From Emticicia soli (lineage in GTDB: Bacteria > Bacteroidota > Bacteroidia > Cytophagales > Spirosomataceae), in the NCBI RefSeq assembly GCF_037860775.1, contig NZ_JBBEWC010000014.1, positions 1-64,000 of the forward strand: DNA of 64,000 nucleotides, given 5' to 3'. Under the pieces are notes generated by a model. The model worked only from the letters and a program-made list of their open reading frames with translations. It ran no database searches and had not been told where the DNA came from. Every line of letters starts with the position of its first letter. Within the stretch, counting starts at the first letter, position 1. A program made the translations under genes and the position numbers. Positions 1 to 7,513 of this stretch are shown one piece after another.

Positions 1-26
1 CTCACTTGAAGACAACTCCAAGTGAG
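1..26. terminator. Hairpin at the window edge
   Basis: Arms CTCACTTG (1-8) and CAAGTGAG (19-26) pair perfectly around a 10-base loop. The left arm starts at the first base, so the stem may extend beyond the window. There is no long T-run to its right. It may end an upstream transcript, but the role is uncertain. Confidence 0.35.
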
Positions 27-38
27 TAGTAAAAATAC

Positions 39-356
39 TTGACACAGTTCAGTTTACACTCCCATAGATTATTATCTATTGTTATTGGATTATTATTCCT
101 TGTTAGTGGTTTTTCCAAAATTATTGACTCCAATGGATTTATAAAATTATTATTCCGGTATGGTTTGGGAAGCTTTAGCTATATTGGACCTCTTCTTTCG
201 CCAATTGAAGTTTTACTTGGATTATGTTTGATAATAAACACCTATGTCAAAAAAACTGCATTTTTTGTATTTTTTTTAACTATTATCTCTAAGTACATGA
301 CAAAAGATTTACATATTTACAAACCGCTTTTAAATCAAACATTAAAGCTCTGTTAA
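39..356 (+). pseudogene. MauE/DoxX-like membrane protein, truncated by an IS
   Basis: The first about 83 codons give a hydrophobic protein with a helix starting LLSIVIGLLFLVSGFSKI, then a second segment around PLLSPIEVLLGLCLII. This resembles the N-terminal half of MauE/DoxX-type redox-associated membrane proteins, which usually have four helices and 130-150 residues. From base 287 onward the frame reads into the inverted repeat of the IS4-family element, so codons after that are foreign. The apparent start is TTG at 39, directly after an in-frame TAA at 30. No continuation of the gene was found on the far side of the IS. Family assignment is moderate, truncation is clear. Confidence 0.5.
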
Positions 357-1437
357 GTTCGTCTAATCCATAGCGAAAAATACTAAAAGCCCTTCTTTTG
401 TGTTTTAAGATAGGGATTGGTTTCACCTGATTTTGATATTGACCTACTCGATAAACCCATAGAAAAGCAATACAAACTATGGCAAATAGTTTTTCTAAAC
501 GTTTCTGGTCAGTTAATTGTGTACTTTCAATATTGAATCCAGCAGACTTGATAGCCTTAAAGAAACATTCAATCGTCCACCTTTGAGCGTACATTTGCAT
601 AGCTTGATGGTCAATTTGATAAGTTGCTACAATAACATATTCAATAACGTTCTTTGAATCTAATACTTTCATACCGGTTAGGTAAATCCATTGCCCATTG
701 ATTTGCAAGGGTTTGTCTAAGACACAGATTTGATTAAGAGGTAAATTGTTGAACAGCCAAAAGACCTTTAACGCTCGTCCACGTTGATTGACAGTAAGAT
801 TACTTTTAATTCTTAGATAGAATTTAATGGAGTGGCTGGATAGAAACTCAATCCAATCTTTTCCTATAAATTCACGGTCAGCTATTAAAGATTCAATAGA
901 ATCTAAACCAAACAAACGAATATATCTTATTATCAATATTTTACGCTCGTTGTGGTTAGAGTTTCCACGTTTATCAAGCATTGTCCAAAGTATTGTTAAG
1001 CTAACACCATCAGCCACAATTGTTAAACACAAAATATTGTAGTTTATACCCGAAAACTGCCAATTAGTTCGGTCTAAACTCAATTTATAAGGCCCTTTTA
1101 TAGGATTTAGTGCCATTAAAACCTTGGCTATCAAGTCAAAATCAATCATGAAACTGTTCATAAAACGCTGGATGCGTCTTAGATTGCTACTGATTGCACG
1201 GTCGTTCAAACTAACAGCGTTTAAGCTATAAACTACTGACCGTGTTCGTATCAATGAAATGATGAGAAATTCTAAAAAATTTATTCGTGCTTTGTGCCAA
1301 GTAAAGTGGGATTGTAAATTTAAGTTTATCTCTGTACTTTTATCCTCCATGAGCCAATTTGGTTTGTTTGATGAGTCTTGGTAAACCCATTTTACAAATC
1401 TTTTGGCTCTTTTCAAAGTTTTGTCATATACTTAGAG
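287..1437. mobile_element. IS4-family insertion sequence
   Basis: The element is bounded by 19-base inverted repeats with one mismatch. The left repeat is CTCTAAGTACATGACAAAA at 287-305; the right one (1419-1437) is its complement with T for C at the tenth position. One transposase gene on the minus strand fills it, and its stop codon lies inside the left repeat. No clear target-site duplication is visible in the flanks, so the ends may be a base or so off or a deletion followed insertion. Its intact gene suggests a recent arrival compared with the decayed IS982 element nearby. Confidence 0.75.
289..1416 (-). CDS. IS4-family DDE transposase
   Basis: The 375-residue product catalyses cut-and-paste movement of the surrounding element. 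The DDE residues are visible in family context: LSLDRTNWQF near residue 114, LIADREFIG near 180, and the Y-x2-R-x3-E-x6-K signature in YAQRWTIECFFKAIKSAGF near 280. The reading frame is complete. The longest frame begins with TTG at 1416; an in-frame ATG at 1350 is a more ordinary start and would still keep the conserved N-terminal helical region beginning LNLQSHFTWHKARI. The reading frame seems functional, with no frameshift. Confidence 0.85.
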   Translation of the reverse strand: MKRAKRFVKWVYQDSSNKPNWLMEDKSTEINLNLQSHFTWHKARINFLEFLIISLIRTRSVVYSLNAVSLNDRAISSNLRRIQRFMNSFMIDFDLIAKVLMALNPIKGPYKLSLDRTNWQFSGINYNILCLTIVADGVSLTILWTMLDKRGNSNHNERKILIIRYIRLFGLDSIESLIADREFIGKDWIEFLSSHSIKFYLRIKSNLTVNQRGRALKVFWLFNNLPLNQICVLDKPLQINGQWIYLTGMKVLDSKNVIEYVIVATYQIDHQAMQMYAQRWTIECFFKAIKSAGFNIESTQLTDQKRLEKLFAIVCIAFLWVYRVGQYQNQVKPIPILKHKRRAFSIFRYGLDELNRALMFDLKAVCKYVNLLSCT

Positions 1438-1754
1438 TTTTTATACTAAAGAATAGTGAAATATCTAAAAGTATTGGGATAAGAGTGCCTAAATTACTAA
1501 TTATTAAACATGATACTATTGTCAAAAATATTTGAAAATGATGAAATTCCATGTCCACAGCTAATTGAAAATTTTAAGCTATAATAATATATATTTTGTG
1601 AGGCTGTAATATGATTAGGGGAAATTATTTATAGCTATCAAGTGTCTTCAAGCAGACAATTATATCAACCGATTTTTAAATCATCCAAAAATGTTAAAAA
1701 TGGTATCAAGGGTTCGATTGCAAGCCCATTTAGCCCGCTGAGCGGGGGAATTTT
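1438..1754. other. Non-coding gap between two mobile-element remnants
   Basis: This stretch right of the IS4 element holds no convincing gene. A 24-codon ATG frame at 1511-1585 (ending IENFKL) is too short to call. Near 1733-1748 a small CCCGC-TGA-GCGGG hairpin lies just beyond the stop of the recombinase remnant. The T-run at 1767-1774 looks like a terminator tail but is the complement of lysine codons of that remnant. Confidence 0.5.
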
Positions 1755-2049
1755 TCAATTTCCCCGTTTTTTTTGATAATCCAGCAAGCCTTTCTCCCTC
1801 ATTATCAAGCAGTTATGCGATAGTAAATCAATCATTGTCGGGGTTCGATACATACCCTCCTGATAGTAGAGTTTTTGATCGAACACCATATTTATCAGCT
1901 CCTGTTTTTCCAACGCATTGGTCTTGTTAAAAACAAATTCCAGGTCAGTTAGCTTCTCTAAATTGTTTTCTAAAATTCTGTACGTCTTGCTTTGGTCACT
2001 GCTTAAGTGTTCAATGGATGCTTTTAAGGAGAGTCTATTGTTATTAAAT
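1755..2049 (-). pseudogene. Serine-recombinase C-terminal fragment
   Basis: Reading the minus strand from about 2049 to the TGA at 1755-1757 gives roughly 97 open codons. They include ALEKQELINMVFDQKLYYQ and MYRTPTMIDLLSHN, the typical C-terminal tail of large serine site-specific recombinases (resolvase plus recombinase domains) in Bacteroidota. The catalytic N-terminal domain and several hundred residues are missing. The open frame stops at the left end of the IS982-type element at 2047, so insertion of that element and subsequent deletion probably removed the rest. It is a remnant of an integrated element and cannot be active. Confidence 0.7.
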
Positions 2050-2979
2050 GTGAATCAAGGGTTAATAATAAATAAAATCAAAGCCGATGCAACTCGACCC
2101 AAGCAGTGTGTCCAAAAAGCCTTTTCAGAACGAACTTTAGCAGCATTTTGAATATCAGTTTTATATATCAACCATTTATAGAAGGATTCGGTAGGCTGCC
2201 TGATTGCACTAATATATCTAGAAAACATATAATCTTGGGCTGATTTTGTTTTTTGACCCTTTTTCAATTTTACTTGTGTAAAAACCGATGAATTAATTGG
2301 TTTAATGACTCAGAAGCGTAAGCTCTATTGATTAGCTAGCTGAGTAATGATAGGTTTAGCTGCTGTTAAGTCATGTACGTTGGCTGGTGTAATACGAATC
2401 ATACTTAATTTAGGGATTTTTTTAAACCGGTCTTTACCCAAACAATGTAACTTCACACCATGATAGTATTGCGATTTAGCATCACAATAACCCTTGCTTA
2501 CTAGCATTGGCGCTACTTTAGCTCTATCAGGATATTTAGCTAACATAATTGGTAAGGAGTCTATTAAATATACATTCGTATAACAATCTGAATAGTCTAT
2601 TAGACTTATTAAATCATTAATTATAACCTCAAAGTGCCAATACAGTTCATTTATTCGAAAATTGTAAGCTTGATAGAGGGTAAATCTGGAAACCAATCTA
2701 ACCAATGATTAACAATATAATCATAGGATGAGCGATTAGTAAATTTGCCTTCTAAGATGCCAAAAAGATAAATCGTTATTGCCTCAGCATCTGTAAATCG
2801 AGGGTGATAATTATTACTTTGCCGTTGGTAGTGCAAACAAATTTTTGTAGTATAGCACTCACAAACAAGGCAGTATATTTGAATTAATTGTAATTGCGGC
2901 CGCCGCTGCGGTAGCATTTTGCAATTTAACAAAATGCGCCTTGTTTGCATTTTTATCTATTTAACTCTTGATTCACATT
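2047..2979. mobile_element. Degenerate IS982-type element
   Basis: Ends are marked by an imperfect inverted repeat: AATGTGAATCAAGGGTTAA at 2047-2065 and its complement with a single G-to-A change at 2961-2979. The span of about 930 bases fits an IS982-family element that has lost a little internal sequence. The transposase inside is broken in several places. No target duplication is obvious. It lies directly against the truncated end of the serine-recombinase fragment. Confidence 0.65.
2055..2950 (-). pseudogene. IS982-family transposase, broken
   Basis: Three minus-strand pieces together make an IS982 transposase. The N-terminal piece (2651-2950) contains FTDAEAITIYLFGILEGKF. The central piece (2325-2705, other frame) contains YLIDSLPIMLAKYPDRAKV and YYHGVKLHCLG, including the conserved aspartate. 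The C-terminal piece (2055-2267) contains ISAIRQPTESFYKWL and ends in the usual HxxGRxxxALI-type helix. A frameshift lies in the 2651-2705 overlap. Between 2268 and 2324 there is a stop, and the segment that normally carries the DKAY motif is missing. The enzyme cannot be active. Confidence 0.8.
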
Positions 2980-3019
2980 ATATAACTGTCTATAAAGTTA
3001 TTCCTGAATAATTACCCTT

Positions 3020-3043
3020 TTTACTAACCAGTCGGTTAGTAAA
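3020..3043. promoter_or_regulatory. TetR-family-type operator
   Basis: Arms TTTACTAACC (3020-3029) and GGTTAGTAAA (3034-3043) are perfectly symmetrical around AGTC. This is the form of many TetR/AcrR operators in autoregulated promoters. No TetR gene is present nearby, so the site appears orphaned. Confidence 0.5.
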
Positions 3044-3109
3044 TAAATTCCTGAATCTTTAAGCAGGTTTTGCCTGAACCTATTATATTGTTGAATGTGT
3101 GAAGTGGTT

Positions 3110-3146
3110 TTTCTCTCATAGCCGTTTTGGAAGGCTATGAGAGAAA
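3110..3146. terminator. Perfect 14-bp hairpin
   Basis: Arms TTTCTCTCATAGCC (3110-3123) and GGCTATGAGAGAAA (3133-3146) surround a 9-base loop. It lies downstream of the DJ-1-type gene on the minus strand. Neither side has a strong T-run, so it is a plausible but unproven terminator. Confidence 0.5.
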
Positions 3147-3161
3147 TTCAGATGATTATAG

Positions 3162-3353
3162 CGAAGCCAGAATTTTCATAGAGCTTCTTATTCTTTTTTA
3201 CTTAAAGCCTTAAGTCGGCAATACTTGGTAGATTTAGCCTGGTTCAAACATCATTTGGAAAATAAACCAGAAATAGCTGGATGGTTTTATCTTTCTATAA
3301 TCCCCGTCTTAATGATGGCACTTCTCCATCACTTCATGAAAACGATCATGTAA
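3162..3353 (+). pseudogene. Possible C-terminal remnant of a membrane protein
   Basis: The frame is open for 63 codons after a TAG at 3159 and ends with TAA at 3351. It reads like real protein, with SRQYLVDLAWFKHHLENK followed by a hydrophobic stretch GWFYLSIIPVLMMALL. It has no credible start and runs antisense into the end of the DJ-1-type gene. I do not recognise the family. It may be the tail of a gene once controlled by the TetR-type operator just upstream, or a chance frame. Confidence 0.25.
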
Positions 3354-4478
3354 GGCGTAAATAGCTTTTTTTAATTCTTCGTCAGTTTTTTTCTTCTTGA
3401 CCATTTTTGCCAGAGCAACTGATTCTTTTTCCAACATTTCTATGGATTCTTTTACACCCGGTTTTTGATATTTTGCCGGAATTACAGACTTCCTTAACAC
3501 AGTAGCTTTAAGCGCTAACTCAAAAGCATTGGCATACAAAGGTTTTAGATTGCCTTCCTCGGCAGGGTGAAAGGTCTGCGACATTGTTGTGTGATAATCA
3601 TCCAACTCAGGCCATTTCCCTTCATTTACCTGTTTTTCTCTTAAAGCTGCCTCTCTTTTTTGCTTTTCCTCCTTAAATAAAGATTGCATGCCCATGTCAT
3701 ACATTTCTAACATCATATCGGCTACAATTTTATCAGTTTTACTCACCGAGCCGGCATCATAGGGTGGCTTTGGGTCATATTCCAGATCAAGCATTACTCC
3801 TTTGGTATATTTTTCTCCCATCAGTTCATTCATCATACCTAAAGCCATGTCAATTCCGGCAGAGACTCCTGCTGAGGTCCAGTACTTGCCATCGCGCACA
3901 TAGCGTTCAGGGCGGTAGGTGGCACCATACATTTTCATGATTTCATCAGCACGATACCAGTTACAGGAAACGATTTTACCTTCCAGCAGTCCGGTGGCTC
4001 CTAAAATCCATCCACCTGTGCAAACGCTTGCCGTATATACAGAGTTTTTATCGATTTTTCTTATCCAGTCTAAGACTTCGGTGTCCTGTGTCTGCAGAAA
4101 AGTTTCTTTAGCACCGCCCGGAATCACGAGTATATCTAATTGCTGTACATCGTTAATTGATTTTGTAACGTTTACTTCTAACCCTCGCTGATTTTTGACA
4201 AGTCCTTTGTTTTTAGCAACAAAAAAAATATCGACCTTCATAAGTTGAGATAATACCTGATAAGGGCCTACGGCATCTAAGGTGTTAAAGCCATCATATA
4301 CATATACGCCAATTGTTTTGATGTTCTCCTTAGGCTTGGTCATCAGGATTTTCATCATTTCTATTTTCTGCTTCAATCTGGAAGCTTCTTTTTCTGTTTC
4401 AGGTTGTTCCTGAGCAAATGCGCTGATTGCTGCAATGAAACAAAAAAATAATATTGTTTTTAATCGGTTCTTTATCAT
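3309..4478 (-). CDS. Secreted DJ-1/PfpI-family protein with extra helical C-terminal domain
   Basis: The 389-residue product starts with a Sec signal peptide (cleavage after about AFAQ, residue 23). Residues 50-250 form a DJ-1/PfpI, class-I-amidotransferase-like domain with VIPGGAK near 120 and the nucleophile elbow SVCTGGWILG with Cys153. This resembles the amidotransferase-like part of AraC-type regulators, but here it is exported and has no DNA-binding domain. The last 110 residues are charged helices ending EVMEKCHH, somewhat like a cytochrome c'-type bundle without a CxxCH. It is the last gene of the metal-related minus-strand block, 66 bases after the heavy-metal-binding-like gene. The substrate is unknown. 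Confidence 0.75.
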   Translation of the reverse strand: MIKNRLKTILFFCFIAAISAFAQEQPETEKEASRLKQKIEMMKILMTKPKENIKTIGVYVYDGFNTLDAVGPYQVLSQLMKVDIFFVAKNKGLVKNQRGLEVNVTKSINDVQQLDILVIPGGAKETFLQTQDTEVLDWIRKIDKNSVYTASVCTGGWILGATGLLEGKIVSCNWYRADEIMKMYGATYRPERYVRDGKYWTSAGVSAGIDMALGMMNELMGEKYTKGVMLDLEYDPKPPYDAGSVSKTDKIVADMMLEMYDMGMQSLFKEEKQKREAALREKQVNEGKWPELDDYHTTMSQTFHPAEEGNLKPLYANAFELALKATVLRKSVIPAKYQKPGVKESIEMLEKESVALAKMVKKKKTDEELKKAIYALHDRFHEVMEKCHH

Positions 4479-4544
4479 AACAGCTTTTGTTTAATGAAAG
4501 AAAATAAGTAGTTTTTGAAAAATGCTGTAATATCTGCATTCATT

Positions 4545-4832
4545 TTATTGCTGAGATACATTGCGGGGGAAAGTTAAACCCGCCACCTTTTTGTTGCAAT
4601 TAGCTCCATGCGCACCCTCCTTGTTTTCAGAGCCCTGATAGGCCGCAAATAATTTCATTCTACAAGTAGGGCAAGTGCCTGGTTCTGAAAAATGAACCGT
4701 ATCACACTCGATATTACAGGGAGGATACTGGAAATAAATTTTCTTACTGCTGAATTCAGGCGTCTGCGCCTGCAAATTCTTTAATTGCAGCAATGAAAAC
4801 AAAGCAATAAAATAGAGCATATACCTTTTCAT
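4545..4832 (-). CDS. Small secreted heavy-metal-binding-like protein
   Basis: The 95-residue protein has a signal peptide ending near LQAQ (residue 23). Its core PPCNIECDTVHFSEPGTC followed by PTCRMKL matches the layout of the short heavy-metal-binding domain (YxCPMHP..PGxCPxCGM) found with copper efflux ATPases and CusB-type proteins, although the first CPMH motif is altered to PCNIEC. Five cysteines and a histidine could bind copper or another soft metal in the periplasm. It lies 56 bases downstream of a TonB-dependent receptor and was probably co-transcribed with it. Confidence 0.6.
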   Translation of the reverse strand: MKRYMLYFIALFSLLQLKNLQAQTPEFSSKKIYFQYPPCNIECDTVHFSEPGTCPTCRMKLFAAYQGSENKEGAHGANCNKKVAGLTFPRNVSQQ

Positions 4833-4888
4833 GATTCCGGTTTATTCAGGGCAGAAAGGCCTTTTACCCCTTCTGCCCGGTTGAAATA

Positions 4889-7204
4889 CTAGAACTTCCC
4901 GGTCAATGTAATTCCTGACATTCTCGGTGTGCCCATCATATAAGAGCCATAGCCATAAGCCATATAACGTACATCGTTTAGGTTACGAACCCAAAGAGCA
5001 ATATCTATATGTTTGCTCGTAACACCTGCTCTGGCATTGAGCATTCCATAAGCATTCTGTTGAAACGCATTTACAAAATCTAATTGATATTCGCCAATGT
5101 ATCGGTATTCGCCTCTGATGAATGCCTTTAAATTCTGAGCAGATTTTGAAAGCGGTATGCCATATTGAACCGCGAGCATCGACTGTAAAGCAGGATTATT
5201 AATTGCCTTATTGCCTTTATAATCTTTTACTGAGTTGGTTGCTGCATCAAATAATTCTAATCTTTTGTATTCGCTGTGCGAGGTGCTGGCTGTCCAGTCT
5301 ATTTGCAGATTTTTGATTGGTAGTGCCGATGCCTCCAACTCCAATCCATAATTGTCCATATCACCCACATTCAGCGAGGCATAGTTTATACCGTCTTGAG
5401 AGGTTGAGACCTGTTGGTCTTTTTGTTGAAAATAGAAAGCCGTCAGATTTAATTTCAGACCGTTATTGAATAAACTATTTTTTAATCCAACCTCATAGTT
5501 ATCCGATTTTTCGGGGTTGTAAGTTGGATTTTGTGTATTGCCGAAATTAAACCCTCCAACTCTAAAGCCTTTCGCATAAGAGGCATAAATCATAGCGTTA
5601 TCGGTCAGTTTATAGCTCAAAATAACTTTTGGTGTAAATGCGTTGAAGGTTTTTTTCGCTGTGCTGTCAGCAGTTAATGGTGTGATTACACCACTTTTTT
5701 CAAATGCTGAATTTTGTGTTAGCTCACGGTGTTCAATATCATATCTTGCTCCAGCTACTACATCTAATTTTGAAGTAATGGCATAGGTAGCTTGCCCATA
5801 AAAAGCTACACCATAAGCATTTCTTCTTCCATTGCCAACCGAGCCATAGGGTGCGTTGGGGTCGAATAGTGCATAATCCTGGTCGAAATAGGTAGTACTA
5901 CTGTTCTTTGATTTTTCACCAAATAAAAATGTACCAGCCGTCCATTTAAACTTATTGGCATTGGCAGGAGATGAAAAGCGTAATTCCTGTGTCCACTGTT
6001 TTTGTTTTGACCAGGTAGTAAAACTAATGAGTTGAGCAGGGCCAAAGTCAAAATCGAATCTTCCGGGAAGCCAGATATGATAATCGACCAATGAAGTGAT
6101 AGAGGTAAAATTAAAGTGTCTGTTGTAATATTTTACCGCCAGCGAAGTATTGAAATTGGTTCTGCGTTCGGTATTATCCCAATTTCCGAAAACTGTAAAT
6201 GGAGTAGCTCGGGCGGCACTGTCTGTGCCTGCCCATGGATAAGCACCCTGGTCTTTATTATTTTCGTACCTTGTGTTCCAGTCGATAGTAAGTTTTTCTG
6301 AAGCAATGTATTTTAGATTTATATTTCCGTTGTATGTATTGTGCTTGTCAATATATTTGGTTTCAGGTGTTGGGTTCGAGTAAATAGATCCACGGTTATT
6401 CGACTGAAAACCTGCATTCATAAACAACTTATCTTTAACAAGAGGTGTATTAAAACCTATACTATAACGTTGTTGTCCATAATTTCCTAAATCTACCTCA
6501 GCAAAGCCACTGGTTTTGTTTGTGGGTCTTTTGGTAATAATGTTAAGTACACCGCCAAAGGCATTTCTACCGTAGAGTGTGCCTTGTGGTCCACGCAAAA
6601 TTTCAATTCTTTCGATATTATTGAAGTTGAGCGGTGCCGAAAAATAATCAAACTGGTAAACGCCATCTACGTAAGTTGCTACGGCTTGGTCGTTTGAAAA
6701 ACCCATAGCACCACGAATATTCAAAAAATTTGACCCTACACTATTGCCATGTTCAACAGTAAATGTGCTTGGCGCTAATGCTGTGAGGTCTGTAATGTTC
6801 CAAATTCGGTATTCTTCTATTTTCTTGGCGTTTATAGAAGTGATTGCTAACGGCGTTTTTTGCAGATTAGTTTCGATTTTATCAGCTGTTACCACTACTT
6901 CACCCAAATCCTGCGAACTTTCTTTCAAAGTAATATCCAAAGTAATTATACCGCTCACTTCTACTGTTTGGATTCTGGATGCATATCCGATAGCACTGAT
7001 AGATACACTATAAGTGCCTGTAGCCAAGCTGATTTCAAAAGATCCGGTTTTATCTGTAATAGACCCTTTTGGCGTATTTAGTACCGAAACTGTGGCACCA
7101 ATAATGCCTTCACCAGCTTGGTTTCTGATTGTTCCTTTGATAGATTGAGCATATAGGCTGCCTACTATCAGTAAATTAAATATGAATGCTATTATTTTTT
7201 TCAT
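4889..7204 (-). CDS. TonB-dependent outer-membrane receptor (metal/siderophore type)
   Basis: I place the start at ATG 7204 (MKKIIAFIFNLLIVGSLYAQ), which gives a proper signal peptide; an upstream in-frame start at 7291 would overlap the small gene before it. The product is 771 residues. After the signal comes a carboxypeptidase-regulatory-like beta-sandwich (GTIRNQAGEGIIGATVSV), a TonB box region (LGEVVVTA), a plug with RGPQGTLYGRNAFGGVLNI and a 22-strand barrel ending in GITLTGKF, with terminal Phe. The length and the short plug resemble siderophore/metal receptors rather than SusC. Neighbours (PepSY protein, metal-binding-like protein) support iron or copper uptake. Confidence 0.85.
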   Translation of the reverse strand: MKKIIAFIFNLLIVGSLYAQSIKGTIRNQAGEGIIGATVSVLNTPKGSITDKTGSFEISLATGTYSVSISAIGYASRIQTVEVSGIITLDITLKESSQDLGEVVVTADKIETNLQKTPLAITSINAKKIEEYRIWNITDLTALAPSTFTVEHGNSVGSNFLNIRGAMGFSNDQAVATYVDGVYQFDYFSAPLNFNNIERIEILRGPQGTLYGRNAFGGVLNIITKRPTNKTSGFAEVDLGNYGQQRYSIGFNTPLVKDKLFMNAGFQSNNRGSIYSNPTPETKYIDKHNTYNGNINLKYIASEKLTIDWNTRYENNKDQGAYPWAGTDSAARATPFTVFGNWDNTERRTNFNTSLAVKYYNRHFNFTSITSLVDYHIWLPGRFDFDFGPAQLISFTTWSKQKQWTQELRFSSPANANKFKWTAGTFLFGEKSKNSSTTYFDQDYALFDPNAPYGSVGNGRRNAYGVAFYGQATYAITSKLDVVAGARYDIEHRELTQNSAFEKSGVITPLTADSTAKKTFNAFTPKVILSYKLTDNAMIYASYAKGFRVGGFNFGNTQNPTYNPEKSDNYEVGLKNSLFNNGLKLNLTAFYFQQKDQQVSTSQDGINYASLNVGDMDNYGLELEASALPIKNLQIDWTASTSHSEYKRLELFDAATNSVKDYKGNKAINNPALQSMLAVQYGIPLSKSAQNLKAFIRGEYRYIGEYQLDFVNAFQQNAYGMLNARAGVTSKHIDIALWVRNLNDVRYMAYGYGSYMMGTPRMSGITLTGKF

Positions 7205-7265
7205 TGGTTTTTGTTTTAGCAAAACAATCAGGTATGATACACTGAGTGCGTTTTTTCTATTTGAA

Positions 7266-7403
7266 TTATAATAAGTAAATGATGATAGCAACGATTATAG
7301 GCACTAAACAAATAAGTGTAACTTGAATTGTTCGGATTGTATAAAATAGAATGCTTTTCAATTTATTTTGCTGTTCGGGTGGCAAATGTTCAAAGTGTTT
7401 CAT
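7266..7403 (-). CDS. 45-residue single-pass membrane protein
   Basis: ATG at 7403 to TAA at 7266 gives 45 residues: a polar head MKHFEHLPPEQQNKLKSILF followed by one long hydrophobic helix (about residues 27-45) ending IIIYLL. It sits in the gap between the PepSY gene and the TonB-dependent receptor and fits there without overlap once the receptor starts at 7204. The sharp polar-to-hydrophobic layout and the position in a tight same-strand row support a real gene. The family is unknown. It could be a small partner of the PepSY protein or the uptake system. Confidence 0.55.
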   Translation of the reverse strand: MKHFEHLPPEQQNKLKSILFYTIRTIQVTLICLVPIIVAIIIYLL

Positions 7404-7513
7404 AGGAATAGAATTAAAGAGATTTTAAACAATAGTTAAAGAATTAACAGTTTAAACCAAATGTGCATCTATGGGATTATACCTATGCAAATCGAGATTT
7501 TTGTTGCTCTTTT

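Larger units (their letters stand above)
2980..3308. other. Gap with an orphan operator, hairpin and remnant frame
   Basis: There is no complete gene here. It holds a perfect palindromic TetR-type operator (3020-3043), a 14-bp hairpin (3110-3146) and a plus-strand open frame lacking a start (3162-3353). Together they look like the debris of an operon lost during mobile-element activity. Confidence 0.5.

Noticed and set aside
1511..1585. 24-codon ATG frame ending with IENFKL
   Set aside because: Too short, no context and no recognisable peptide family; possibly chance.
1745..1774. GGGGAA..TTCCCC stem followed by eight T, like an intrinsic terminator on the plus strand
   Set aside because: The T-run is the complement of lysine codons near the end of the minus-strand recombinase fragment, and no plus-strand gene ends here.
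3919..4191. Plus-strand frame opposite the DJ-1-type gene
   Set aside because: The minus-strand gene has clear signal peptide and catalytic motifs; the opposite frame is a shadow.
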